From positions 310,001-374,000 of the forward strand of contig NZ_LT796768.1 in assembly GCF_900167475.1 (NCBI RefSeq): a stretch of 64,000 nt of DNA, in the 5' to 3' direction. Position 1 is the first letter of the stretch. Each line of letters begins with the position of its first letter. Position numbers and translations under genes: made by a program. This document shows positions 1 through 8,303 of this stretch, in pieces. Origin of the DNA: Aeromicrobium choanae (GTDB lineage Bacteria; Actinomycetota; Actinomycetes; Propionibacteriales; Nocardioidaceae). Below the pieces are notes generated by a model. It did not search any database, was not told where the DNA came from, and was given only the letters and a program-made list of their open reading frames with translations.

Positions 1-352
1 CCTCACCGATGACGTGCTCGTTGAGGTTCTCCCCCGCGCCCAGGCCGAGCGAGAACCGTCCCTCGCTCAGAACGCCGAGCGTCGCGGCCTGCTGCGCCAC
101 GACCGTCGGGTGATAGCGCCCGATCGGGCACGTCACGTATGTCATCAACTCCAGCGTCTGCGTGGCGTTGGCGACCGCGCCGAGGGTCACCCACGCGTTC
201 GGGCTGTGGCCCTGCTCGTCGAGCCACGGGTTGAAGTGGTCGCTCATGACGGCGAACGGGAATCCCACCTCCTCGGCGGTCTGGGCGTACTTCACCAGCT
301 TCGTGGGCGGGGACTGCTCGCACATGAGGGTGCATCCGATGGAGAGGCTCAT
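1..352 (-). CDS. LLM-class F420/flavin-dependent oxidoreductase (N-terminal part, cut by window edge)
   Basis: The reverse strand from the ATG at 352 reads through the window edge without a stop, giving the first 117 residues of a luciferase-like monooxygenase (TIM-barrel) protein. It begins MSLSIGCTLMCEQ and contains AEEVGFPFAVMSDHF, then GRFSLGLGAGENLNEHV, the pattern of the F420-dependent G6PDH-like oxidoreductases (about 320 residues when complete). These enzymes pass hydride between a substrate and F420 or FMN in the cytosol. The substrate cannot be told from this fragment. No clear ribosome binding site precedes the ATG, so the start is moderately sure. Confidence 0.8.
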   Translation of the reverse strand, partial: MSLSIGCTLMCEQSPPTKLVKYAQTAEEVGFPFAVMSDHFNPWLDEQGHSPNAWVTLGAVANATQTLELMTYVTCPIGRYHPTVVAQQAATLGVLSEGRFSLGLGAGENLNEHVIGE

Positions 353-486
353 GCTGATCGTGTACCCGCGAGGGCACGACTCACTCTCGGCCGTGCGACA
401 TCGCGGATGAGCCATCCGCTGGCACTTCGTCACGAGAATCTGGAATCGCCGGCTACTAGCGCGTGAGGGGTGAAAGACTTCGAGCC

Positions 487-825
487 ATGAGTCGCGAGCC
501 GGTACTGCGTGCGACATCGGAGTCAGGCGATGTGATCCTCGATCCTTCCGAAGATGCGCTGTTCATGATGTTCGAAGACCTCGAGGCGGGCGACAGCACA
601 TATCTCATCGTCGAGTCGTTGACCGACGCGACGGGACAGACGTACGCGCAGAGCGCACGCAACGACGACGGCACGTACATCGTCGAGTACCGCGACGGCC
701 GTCCTGACCGCCACTTCGGTGCTGACGCTCAAGACATGCGCACGGCACATTCATTGATTGCAGGCTGGGCGTGCGAGATTCCTGGCTGGCGCGAAGATGT
801 GACCTGGCGACCGGTTTCCTTCTGA
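487..825 (+). CDS. Hypothetical protein, 112 aa, unknown
   Basis: A 112-residue acidic protein of unknown function. I chose the ATG at 487 (MSREPVLRATSESG); a GTG at 463 would add eight residues. Its middle reads DSTYLIVESLTDATGQTY followed by YIVEYRDG, a run of strands expected of a small alpha/beta immunity-like or Imm1-type fold, but I see no motif that names a family. There are no membrane segments. It stands alone between the divergent oxidoreductase and the convergent GIY-YIG remnant. Codon use is like other genes here, so it is probably real. Confidence 0.6.
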   Translation: MSREPVLRATSESGDVILDPSEDALFMMFEDLEAGDSTYLIVESLTDATGQTYAQSARNDDGTYIVEYRDGRPDRHFGADAQDMRTAHSLIAGWACEIPGWREDVTWRPVSF

Positions 826-847
826 GCGGTGGGTCAATCCGCCCTCT

Positions 848-1361
848 TCACCGCCCCGGGGCCAGGCGCCGGCCCACCTTCCGGTTCGCGAACGGTCTAC
901 TTCCGAAGTCGGTGACGAATTGGGCGATGAGCTCCGACTCGACGTCTTCCGGTTCTCGATCCGGAGTCTCTCGCCATGACCAGCAACTCGTCACTGTCCG
1001 CTAGTTGCCAGAGGTAGCGGCCGCCCCAGTGACCGACCGGCTCCCCAGCGCCATGGCGTCGGAACTCGTCAAGCCGCTTGGCGAGCCCACGTCGGCCTGA
1101 GGTTCCGACTGACGCCTTTCCGATGTAGAGGACTCGCGAACTCCGAACCCACGCGTCCTCGAGGGAAGGTCGATCAACGGACGGGTCCTTTCCCTTGAAG
1201 TGCCCTGCAGGACTCGCCGCCAGGAACCCAGGGGCTTCGTCCTTTTCACGTAGCACGACGTAGACGCCAGCACCACGAGGAACTGACGCGATGGGCAGCT
1301 CGTTGAACGGCACGAAACCCTTGAATCCAGCGGATGCGAGACCCGTACGTGTCCAGTCCAT
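848..1361 (-). pseudogene. GIY-YIG nuclease-like protein disrupted by a frameshift
   Basis: The reading frame from the ATG at 1361 begins [19 protein letters not shown] and includes GVYVVLRE and VLYIGKAS, the strand pair of a GIY-YIG-type domain, then [19 protein letters not shown]. After LLV, near 974-978, the frame changes into an arginine-rich tail that stops at 897. The +1-shifted frame instead continues [19 protein letters not shown], then PFANRKVG, and stops at 848. From memory of this small actinobacterial/proteobacterial family, the usual ending is LLVAWRETP...PFANR, so one base is extra or two are missing. It is either a true pseudogene or a sequencing error. Confidence 0.75.
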
Positions 1362-1469
1362 CTACAGAGTCTGCATCAATCGCGCCACCAGCGGCGGGGC
1401 CGCGACGGACTCACCGCATTGCCGCACGCATGTGGCGGTTCGGGTTCCGAGCGCGCGTGGATCGGTGGC

Positions 1470-1910
1470 CTATTCACGCGGCCTGGCTGCACTCCGTCCA
1501 GGCAGGGTGAGGGCGACCAGCCCGGCGGCAAGTCCCGTCAACAGCGACAGGAGTGAGCTGAGGAGGGTCGTCCCACCATCGAGGGCTGCCGCCAAGAACC
1601 AGCCACCGAAGATCAGCGAAACCAGCCACCAATGCCGGCGGTTCCTACCGAGTGGCTTGCCGCGCAAACCCGCCAGACCCAAGAGCGCTGGAAGCAGGCT
1701 CAGTCCGACCATGGCGCCGATCGTGACCAGGAGTCGTGCGCTCGGTTCGGGCTCGAAGGTGACGCCACTGATGACCTGGCGGTCACTGGAGGCGTACAGC
1801 CCGAGGCAGAGGATCGACCAAGCTGTGCCCGCAAAACCGGAGACGACCGAGACGATCATCCCTGCCCTCGTATACCGAGTTCGTGGCTCCAGACCGGCGG
1901 CGGACTGCAT
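1470..1910 (-). CDS. Hypothetical four-helix membrane protein
   Basis: A 146-residue integral membrane protein with about four hydrophobic segments: IVSVVSGFAGTAWSILCLGL near residues 19-38, a second around 60-80, WWLVSLIFGGWFLAAAL near 94-110 and LLSLLTGLAAGLVAL near 120-136. The C-terminus is short and basic. No enzyme motif is visible. An ATG 51 bases further in (1859, just before the first helix) is an alternative start. It is divergent from the membrane protein at 2027, so the two may share a promoter region. Function unknown. Confidence 0.65.
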   Translation of the reverse strand: MQSAAGLEPRTRYTRAGMIVSVVSGFAGTAWSILCLGLYASSDRQVISGVTFEPEPSARLLVTIGAMVGLSLLPALLGLAGLRGKPLGRNRRHWWLVSLIFGGWFLAAALDGGTTLLSSLLSLLTGLAAGLVALTLPGRSAARPRE

Positions 1911-2026
1911 CCGCCCATGCTGGCAGTGCGAATGCGCTGGGCGCAGCCGAATCGCTGACCACTCGAAGGGGAGTCATTCCAGTCGATGCTCAGACACGAC
2001 GGTCCTTGGCCCGGGACACTTGCGTC

Positions 2027-2572
2027 ATGTTGTTCGGTCCGAGCTGGCAAGCAGGTTTCGCCGGAGGGATCGACTTCGACTTCGAGCGGGGAACGTTCTC
2101 CGAGGTCGGCAATGACGGAACGCTCCACATTCGAAGCGACGACAGGTCCTACATCCTGGCCCCGTCCCGAACGACCGTCCCGGCCATGCCACCCATCGCT
2201 TCGCCCGATCTGTGGGCATGGTGGTGCGCAAGCATTCTCTGTTGCGGCATCGGAACTCTGGTGCTCCTCGCGACTTCGGTCGTCGCCGACAACGGCTGGT
2301 CCTCGCGGGGGCGGATCGTCACGCTCGTCGCTCTAGCGGTCGCGGCGGCCGGAACGGTTGTCGCGTCCCTCAAGATCTGGCGAGTGAGCCGCGAAACCCG
2401 ACCTCGGCGGGACGACGTTCTCGCCGCGGTCAGGAACCTGACTGGCCTGCCAGTCACTCGGCGCCAGGCACGCCGATTCCTCTCCGCGACAACGCACTAC
2501 GTCGTCTCGGCCGACGGAACCGCCTGGGCGGTTCACGAGCGCAACCTCTATCGAGGTAACCGGACGATCTGA
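2027..2572 (+). CDS. Hypothetical two-helix membrane protein
   Basis: A 181-residue protein starting at the ATG at 2027 (MLFGPSWQAGFAGG); the open frame reaches back to 1883, but that stretch has shadow-like composition. The first 80 residues are soluble, with strands such as IDFDFERGTF and LHIRSDDRSYIL. Two membrane helices follow at about residues 82-105 and 115-138. A basic cytosolic tail then carries DVLAAVRNLTGLPVT. No named domain is recognised. It belongs to the stretch of lineage-specific genes before the thioesterase. Confidence 0.65.
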   Translation: MLFGPSWQAGFAGGIDFDFERGTFSEVGNDGTLHIRSDDRSYILAPSRTTVPAMPPIASPDLWAWWCASILCCGIGTLVLLATSVVADNGWSSRGRIVTLVALAVAAAGTVVASLKIWRVSRETRPRRDDVLAAVRNLTGLPVTRRQARRFLSATTHYVVSADGTAWAVHERNLYRGNRTI

Positions 2573-2592
2573 GCTTGGGTCAGGTAGGCGTG

Positions 2593-2967
2593 TCAGGACT
2601 CTTTGAGCGCGAAGGTGGCCAGCGCGTGCACGAGCGACTTCCCGTCCTGCTCCACCTCGGACTCGCAGATGGTGAGCCTGTCGCCACGTTTGCGCACCGT
2701 GGAGGTGACCGTGATCCGTCCCGGCTTGCCGGGTCGGAGGTAGGTGACCGTGAGCTGACTGGTGGCAGGCGTCTCGTTCTCCACGAGGCTGAGGATGGCT
2801 GCGCCCATCGTCGTGTCGACCAAGGTGGCGAGCAGTCCGCCGTGAACGGTGCCGGCGGCGTTGAGATGCCGGTCATCGACGTCCATGGTCAGCGTCGTCT
2901 GTCCGTCGGCTGCTTCCGGCGCATGCGCGCCGATCGTCGTGAGAAAGCCGTGGTTGGTGTCAGTCAC
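2593..2967 (-). CDS. PaaI-family hotdog-fold thioesterase
   Basis: A 124-residue single-hotdog acyl-CoA thioesterase, starting at a GTG at 2967 (VTDTNHGFL); a longer open frame upstream is a shadow of hrpB. The hallmark HLNAAGTVHGGLLATLVDTT (about residues 34-53) carries the HGG motif and the active-site Asp on the hot-dog helix of PaaI/DUF4442-type enzymes. These hydrolyse acyl- or aryl-CoA thioesters as tetramers in the cytosol. It is divergent from hrpB with about 80 bases between starts. Length matches the family. The substrate is unknown. Confidence 0.85.
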   Translation of the reverse strand: MTDTNHGFLTTIGAHAPEAADGQTTLTMDVDDRHLNAAGTVHGGLLATLVDTTMGAAILSLVENETPATSQLTVTYLRPGKPGRITVTSTVRKRGDRLTICESEVEQDGKSLVHALATFALKES

Positions 2968-3045
2968 GTGGTCTCTGTACCCGCTGCGTCCGCGAAGATG
3001 CGTCCGAGACGGGGTGGGACGCGGCACGTCGGGCAGACTGCAGGA

Positions 3046-5583
3046 GTGTCCGACCCGCTGCGCAGCCTGCTCGCCGCACCGCCTGACCTCCCGGTCACCG
3101 CGGGCCTGGCCGCTCTCGACGAGGCACTCCGCACCCGGGGCGTCGCGGTGGTGCACGCGCCTCCTGGCACCGGCAAGACGACCTTGGTCCCGCCCGCGGT
3201 CGCCGGCGTCGTCGCCGGACGGGTCGTCGTCACGCAGCCGAGTCGCATCGCAGCCCGCGCCGCTGCCCGTCGACTGGCGAGCCTGCTCGGAGAACCGGTC
3301 GGTGAGACGGTCGGGTACTCCGTGCGCGGCGACCGCCGCACCAGTCGACGCACGCGGGTCGAGGTGGTGACCACCGGCCTGCTGCTGCGACGGATCCAAC
3401 ACGATCCCGAACTGGCGGGCGTCGGCGCCGTCGTCCTCGACGAGGTGCACGAACGCCATCTCGATGCCGACCTGACCCTGGCGCTGCTCGTCGACATCCG
3501 GGCGAACCTGCGCGACGACCTGACCCTCGTGGCGATGTCCGCCACCATCGAGGCCGAGCGCACGGCGTCGCTGCTCGGTGAAAGCCACGAGCCCGCGCCG
3601 GTGATCACCGTCCCGGGTGCCCTGCACCCGGTGGAGACGGTCTGGTGCCCGCTTCCACCGGGGTCGCGCCGCACCGATGACCGGGGCATCACCCCGGCCT
3701 TCCACGACCACGTCGCCGCCACCGTCCGGCGTGCCCTCGCGGAGCACGAGGGTGACGTCCTGGTCTTCGTGCCGGGTGTCGCGGAGGTCGACGCGACGAT
3801 CCGTCGCCTGGCCGGCGTGGACGCCTACGTGCACGCCCTCCACGGACGTCTGCCCGGCGCCGAGCAGGACCGCGCGCTCACCGAGGGCCCGCGTCGCCGC
3901 GTGATCGTCTCCACCGCGGTCGCCGAGTCGTCGCTGACGGTGCCCGGCGTGCGCGTCGTGGTGGACGCCGGATTCTCACGCGAGCCGCGCACCGACCACC
4001 GTCGCGGACTCGCCTCGCTGGTCACCGTCGCCGTGAGCCGGGCCGCGGCCGACCAGCGAGCGGGACGCGCCGGTCGACTCGGACCGGGCGCCGTGCTGCG
4101 GTGCTGGTCGAAGGCGGAGCACGCACACCTGGCCCCTCACCCCGAGCCCGAGATCGCCACCGCCGACCTGACCGCCTTCACCCTCGAGGTGGCGTGCTGG
4201 GGAAGTCACGACGTCCGCGAGCTGGCGCTGCTCGACCAGCCGCCGCCGCACGCCCTGTCGGCAGCCCGGCAGGTGCTGGTCGACCTTGGAGCGATCGCCG
4301 AGGACGGGACCGCCACCCCTCGGGGTCGGGTCATCGCCGGCGTGCCGGTCGATCCCAGGCTGGCGCGGGCCCTCATCGACGGGGCCGGCCTCGTCGGGAC
4401 CAAACGGGCCGCCGAGGTCGTCGCGATGCTCAGCGAGGACGTTCGTGCTCCCGGCGGAGACCTCGTTGCTGCGCTCCGTGCGCTTCGCGGAGGCCAGCGG
4501 TCAGGCTCGTGGCGCAGCCAGGTCACCCGGTTGGAGGACGTCGCGAAGGAGCACGGTGCCAAGGATCAGGGTGCCGATCGGCACGCCCAGGCGCTGACCG
4601 ATGACGTGGCGGTGGGCTTGGTGGTGGCGCTCGCACACCCGGACCGGATCGCGCGCAAGCGCTCCGGTGGGTCGAGCTATCTGATGACGTCCGGGACGGG
4701 CGCGGCGTTCGACCAGCGAGACCCGGGGCCCCTGTCCGGCCTGGAGTGGCTCGCGGTCGCCGATGCGGATCGGCGGTCCGGGCAGCGCGAGGCGCGCATC
4801 CGGTCGGCGGCCCCGCTCACCGAGGACCTGGCGCTGGAGGCAGCGGGCTCGCTGTGGACCGAGGTGGACGAGGTCGGCTGGACCGGAGGTCGCGTCCTGG
4901 CTCGCCGGCGCACGCTGCTGGGCGCGATCGAGCTCAGCTCCGTCCCGCTCAGCGACCCACCGGTGGAGGCGGTGACCAATGCCATCCGCGATGCGCTGGA
5001 GAGCGAAGGGATCGGGCTGCTCACCTGGTCGGAGGCCGCCACGGCACTGCGCGCTCGCCTCGACTTCCTGCACCGATCCCTCGGTGAGCCCTGGCCCAAC
5101 GTGAGCGACGACGCACTGACGCGGAACCTCCAGTCGTGGTTGGGGCCGCAGCTGGCGCGGGTCCGCTCGGCGCAGGACCTGCGCCGCATCGACGTCGGCG
5201 GTGCACTGCGGGCGCTGCTCCCGTGGCCCCAGGCAGGCCGGCTCGACGAGCTGGCCCCGGAGCGGGTGGAGGTGCCCAGCGGGTCGATCGTGCGGATCGA
5301 CTACTCGCAGGAGCAGCCGGTGCTCGCCGTCCGGTTGCAGGAGGTCTTCGGCTGGGACGAAGTGCCGCGTCTCGCGGACGGCAGGGTCCCGCTCCTGCTG
5401 CACCTGCTCTCCCCTGCCCGGCGTCCGGCCGCCGTCACGGCAGACCTGGATTCCTTCTGGGACAACGGCTACCCGGGCGTGCGTGCCGACCTGCGCGGGC
5501 GCTACCCCAAGCACTCCTGGCCCGACGATCCCCGCAGCGCGCCCGCCACCCGACGGACGAACCAACCTCGCCCGCGACGGTGA
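3046..5583 (+). CDS. hrpB: ATP-dependent RNA helicase HrpB (DExH box)
   Basis: An 845-residue superfamily 2 DExH helicase. The Walker A motif APPGTGKTT lies at about residues 39-47, the DEVH box in VVLDEVHERH near 129-138 and the SAT motif (MSATIE) near 164. Motif V/VI regions are STAVAESSLTVPG and DQRAGRAGR. A helicase-associated region and the HrpB-specific C-terminal domain (LPWPQAGRLDELAPERVEV) follow, giving the family's usual length of about 820-850. HrpB helicases are thought to act on RNA, but their substrates are poorly defined. I used the GTG at 3046 (VSDPLRSLL); an ATG at 2998 in frame would add 16 residues. Confidence 0.92.
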   Translation: MSDPLRSLLAAPPDLPVTAGLAALDEALRTRGVAVVHAPPGTGKTTLVPPAVAGVVAGRVVVTQPSRIAARAAARRLASLLGEPVGETVGYSVRGDRRTSRRTRVEVVTTGLLLRRIQHDPELAGVGAVVLDEVHERHLDADLTLALLVDIRANLRDDLTLVAMSATIEAERTASLLGESHEPAPVITVPGALHPVETVWCPLPPGSRRTDDRGITPAFHDHVAATVRRALAEHEGDVLVFVPGVAEVDATIRRLAGVDAYVHALHGRLPGAEQDRALTEGPRRRVIVSTAVAESSLTVPGVRVVVDAGFSREPRTDHRRGLASLVTVAVSRAAADQRAGRAGRLGPGAVLRCWSKAEHAHLAPHPEPEIATADLTAFTLEVACWGSHDVRELALLDQPPPHALSAARQVLVDLGAIAEDGTATPRGRVIAGVPVDPRLARALIDGAGLVGTKRAAEVVAMLSEDVRAPGGDLVAALRALRGGQRSGSWRSQVTRLEDVAKEHGAKDQGADRHAQALTDDVAVGLVVALAHPDRIARKRSGGSSYLMTSGTGAAFDQRDPGPLSGLEWLAVADADRRSGQREARIRSAAPLTEDLALEAAGSLWTEVDEVGWTGGRVLARRRTLLGAIELSSVPLSDPPVEAVTNAIRDALESEGIGLLTWSEAATALRARLDFLHRSLGEPWPNVSDDALTRNLQSWLGPQLARVRSAQDLRRIDVGGALRALLPWPQAGRLDELAPERVEVPSGSIVRIDYSQEQPVLAVRLQEVFGWDEVPRLADGRVPLLLHLLSPARRPAAVTADLDSFWDNGYPGVRADLRGRYPKHSWPDDPRSAPATRRTNQPRPRR

Positions 5584-5605
5584 GCGGCGGTCCATCATCA
5601 ACCCT

Positions 5606-5956
5606 ATGGCCACCGGACGCGCCGACAGCGTGCGAGCCCTGTACCAGTCGTTCAACGAACGTGATCTCGACGTTGCTCTCGCCGCGATGGCGCCGGACGT
5701 CGACTGGCCCAACGGCTGGGAGGGCGGAAGGCTGTTCGGGCGCGACGAGGTGCGTGAGTACTGGGAACGGCAGTGGAGCGAGATTCGCCCGATGACCATC
5801 GTGCGACACATCCTGGATCGCCCCGATGGAACGGTCGAGGCCCACGTCCGCCTCGTCGTTCGCGACCCGGCCGGAAGCGTGCTGGAGCGATCCGAGGTGA
5901 CTCACGTCCATGAGTTCGTCGGACCTCTCGTCCAGCGCATGACGATCGAGCAGTAG
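5606..5956 (+). CDS. SnoaL-like / NTF2-fold protein
   Basis: A 116-residue NTF2-like (SnoaL) protein starting MATGRADSVRALYQSFN. The opening helix plus RDLDVALAAMAPDVDWPNG, and the later GRDEVREYWERQW, are the usual signature of this small cone-shaped fold. The fold is used for polyketide cyclases, isomerases and many uncharacterised ligand-binding proteins. The C-terminal strands VEAHVRLVVRD and VTHVHEFVG complete it. No specific catalytic set can be assigned. It follows hrpB by 22 bases and precedes the DUF1801-like gene by 38, so the three may be cotranscribed. Confidence 0.75.
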   Translation: MATGRADSVRALYQSFNERDLDVALAAMAPDVDWPNGWEGGRLFGRDEVREYWERQWSEIRPMTIVRHILDRPDGTVEAHVRLVVRDPAGSVLERSEVTHVHEFVGPLVQRMTIEQ

Positions 5957-5994
5957 GAGAGCGCCCGCGAGCGATCCGGTCATAGACTGCGTCG

Positions 5995-6348
5995 ATGGTG
6001 GACCTGGACGCTGTCGAAGACGGGATCTGGACGTTGCTCGCCCCCTACAGGGCTGAGCTCGAGGACGCGACGATCTACGGGATGCCCTCACTGCGCTGGC
6101 CCGGTTCTGGCGGTCACGACTACTTCGCCGCGGTGAAGCGCAGCGCGCGCAAGGTGAGCCTCTACGCCGTCGCTGTGGACACGTGGCCGGAGACGCTCGA
6201 GGGCTCCTCAGAGACGTTCAGATCCTTGCGCACCGGCAAGGCGACCTTCTCCTTCACCTCGCTGGAGGGCGAACTCAGGGCAGAGCTGGAGGCCTTCCTG
6301 CGCCGCCTGTACAAGCCGTACCGTGAGCATCACGCGGGCACGCACTGA
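5995..6348 (+). CDS. DUF1801-like small protein
   Basis: A 117-residue protein starting MVDLDAVEDGIWTLLAPYR. The middle contains EDATIYGMPSLRW, then DYFAAVKRSARKVSLYAVAV, resembling the DUF1801 (YdhG/iron-chaperone-like) fold, in which a short helix bundle precedes a substrate-like groove. The end FLRRLYKPYREHH is basic. Family assignment is by pattern only and no reaction is known. It lies in line with the NTF2-fold gene and faces the response regulator gene. Confidence 0.55.
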   Translation: MVDLDAVEDGIWTLLAPYRAELEDATIYGMPSLRWPGSGGHDYFAAVKRSARKVSLYAVAVDTWPETLEGSSETFRSLRTGKATFSFTSLEGELRAELEAFLRRLYKPYREHHAGTH

Positions 6349-6375
6349 CTTTCGCTGCGTGCTCAGCGGTCGGCT

Positions 6376-7044
6376 CTACCCCTTGACGCGCTTGGTCTCG
6401 TAGGCCCACATCGCGACCTCGACGCGGTTGCGGGCGCCGAGCTTGTTCATCAGCGCGCCGACGTGGGTCTTCACCGTGCTCAGGCTGATGTGCAGCTCGT
6501 CGGCGATCTCGGCGTTGGTGCGGCCGCGGGCGACGGTGAGCAGCACCTCCTCCTCGCGTTCGGTGAGCGGCTCGATCGGCTGGGCAGGCCGGGAGGTTCG
6601 CTCCAGTCCCGCCAGCGTGCTGAGCAGGCGGCGGGTGATGTCGGGCGAGATGAGCGCATCGCCGTTCGCGGCGGCGTGGATCGCCTGGACGAGCAGCTCG
6701 GGCCCGGCGTCCTTGAGGAGGAAGCCTCGGGCGCCGGCCTTGAGGGCGCCGTGGATGTACTCGTCGAGATCGAAGGTCGTGATGATCACGATGGCCATGG
6801 GGTTCTCGACGCCCGGCCCAGCGAGCTGGCGGGTGGCCTCGACGCCGTCGATGCCCGGCATCCGGATGTCGAAGAGGCAGACGTCGGGACGCAGCTCGCG
6901 TGCCACCGCCACCGCCTCGTGACCGTCGGTCGCCTCACCGATGACCTCGATCCCGGGCTGCGCGTTGAGGATCATGGTGAGCCCGGTGCGGACCAGGAGC
7001 TGGTCGTCGGCGACCACCACACGGATGGTCGCAGAGCTGATCAC
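6376..7044 (-). CDS. NarL/FixJ-type response regulator
   Basis: A 222-residue two-component response regulator. The receiver domain (about residues 8-125) has the acidic pair after VVVADD, the phosphoacceptor Asp in VCLFDIRMPG (about residue 59) and the conserved Lys in GFLLKDAG. A LuxR-type helix-turn-helix follows (about 155-215) with LTEREEEVL, NAEIADELHIS and STVKTHVGALMNKLG. It overlaps the upstream histidine kinase gene by four bases (ATGA), so the two are translationally coupled. It probably controls the divergent MMPL exporter at 8304 or its own operon; that is inferred from position only. Confidence 0.93.
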   Translation of the reverse strand: MISSATIRVVVADDQLLVRTGLTMILNAQPGIEVIGEATDGHEAVAVARELRPDVCLFDIRMPGIDGVEATRQLAGPGVENPMAIVIITTFDLDEYIHGALKAGARGFLLKDAGPELLVQAIHAAANGDALISPDITRRLLSTLAGLERTSRPAQPIEPLTEREEEVLLTVARGRTNAEIADELHISLSTVKTHVGALMNKLGARNRVEVAMWAYETKRVKG

Positions 7045-8171
7045 TGGGGCACCTCGCGCGGGAGGGTCGCCTCGACGGTCCAGCCGCCGGCCTGGTCCGG
7101 CCCGGCCTCGCAGGCGCCGCCGAGCAGCTTGGCTCGTTCGGCCATGCCGAGCAGGCCGTAGCCCACCGTGGTCGCCGGTCGGGTTGCCTCTCCGTCGTCG
7201 TGCACACGCAACCGTACGACGCCGACGTCGCCGGTGACCTCCACCGTGACCGCCGTGGCGTTGAGCGAGTGCCTGATCGCGTTGGTGACCGACTCCTGAC
7301 AGATTCGGTAGACCGCCACCTCCACGGGGAGCGGCAGGCCAGCGAGATCGCCGTCGGAGTGCACCTCCACCACCGGGCTCATCCGGGTCAGCTCGTCCAG
7401 ATCGCCGATGCCCCGCTGCGGAGCGAAGTCGGCCGCCTCGCCGTCGCGGAGCACGCGGACCATCGTGCGCATCTCGTAGAGGGTGCGCGACGCCTCCGCC
7501 TCGATCACGGCCAGCGCCTCGACCGCCAGAGTCGGGTCGGTGGCAGCCACCGCCCGTCCCGCCTGGGCCTGGATCGCGATGGCCGACACGTGGTGCGCGA
7601 CGGTGTCGTGCAGCTCGCGGGCGAGCTCACCGCGCTCGAGGGTCCGAACCTGCTGCACCTCGCGCTGGTGCGCCACCGCGCGGTAGCGCATCGCGGCCCC
7701 GAGAGCGAACGAGGCGACGACCACGGTGGTGCCACCGATCAGGTCCCCGAGGGTCTGGCTGGCCGCGAGACCGAAGACGACCGGTACGGCGACGATCGCC
7801 GTGCCGATCAGGGCCTCGCGCCCGGAAGCCCAGCGGTACAGGGAGTAGGGGAAAAGCAGGACGGCGATCATGGAGTAGAGCCCCGCGTCGGGGATGTCGT
7901 CGAGGATCAGCGGGAGGTGCAGCACCATCGCGCCGCCGAAGCCGACCGCGGTCGCCAGGAGTGGATGAGTGCGCCGCCAGAGCAGGACCGGGATCACCAG
8001 GAACGCGACCACGGTGGACAAGGGGCGCACCGGTACGTCGGATCGGAAGATCGCCTCACCCGCAGCCGTCACCAGCAGGGCACCGACCAGGACCCAGTCC
8101 CACCACACCCGCGCCGGCGGGTCCGGCGCACGGGGCTCGGCAAGGATCGAGCCGATGTTGGCGGGGAGCAC
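7041..8171 (-). CDS. Two-component sensor histidine kinase (HisKA_3 type)
   Basis: A 376-residue membrane kinase. Residues about 24-165 hold several hydrophobic helices and no sizeable extracytoplasmic domain, typical of DesK-like or intramembrane-sensing kinases. The HisKA_3 dimerisation box RGELARELHDTVAHHVSAI (about 190-208) carries the phosphorylated His. The ATP-binding domain has the N-box NAIRHS and the G-box GYGLLGMAERAKLLGG. It phosphorylates the regulator encoded next. The signal is unknown; closeness to an MMPL exporter suggests cell-envelope or lipid stress, which is inference. Confidence 0.92.
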   Translation of the reverse strand: MLPANIGSILAEPRAPDPPARVWWDWVLVGALLVTAAGEAIFRSDVPVRPLSTVVAFLVIPVLLWRRTHPLLATAVGFGGAMVLHLPLILDDIPDAGLYSMIAVLLFPYSLYRWASGREALIGTAIVAVPVVFGLAASQTLGDLIGGTTVVVASFALGAAMRYRAVAHQREVQQVRTLERGELARELHDTVAHHVSAIAIQAQAGRAVAATDPTLAVEALAVIEAEASRTLYEMRTMVRVLRDGEAADFAPQRGIGDLDELTRMSPVVEVHSDGDLAGLPLPVEVAVYRICQESVTNAIRHSLNATAVTVEVTGDVGVVRLRVHDDGEATRPATTVGYGLLGMAERAKLLGGACEAGPDQAGGWTVEATLPREVPQ

Positions 8172-8303
8172 CTCCCCAGCCTAGGGATCGGCGGCCCTCG
8201 TCGTACCGGACACAAGCACGAGCCGCTTCCGGTCCTTTCGGCCGAGGACTCCCCCGTTCCTGGGCCCGATGTGCGTCGCTCGCCGCCGGGCCAGCGTGGA
8301 GGC

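Noticed and set aside
7200..8303. N-terminal extension of the MMPL frame back to 7200.
   Set aside because: It runs opposite the kinase gene. A good ribosome binding site precedes the ATG at 8304, and the protein from there has normal length.
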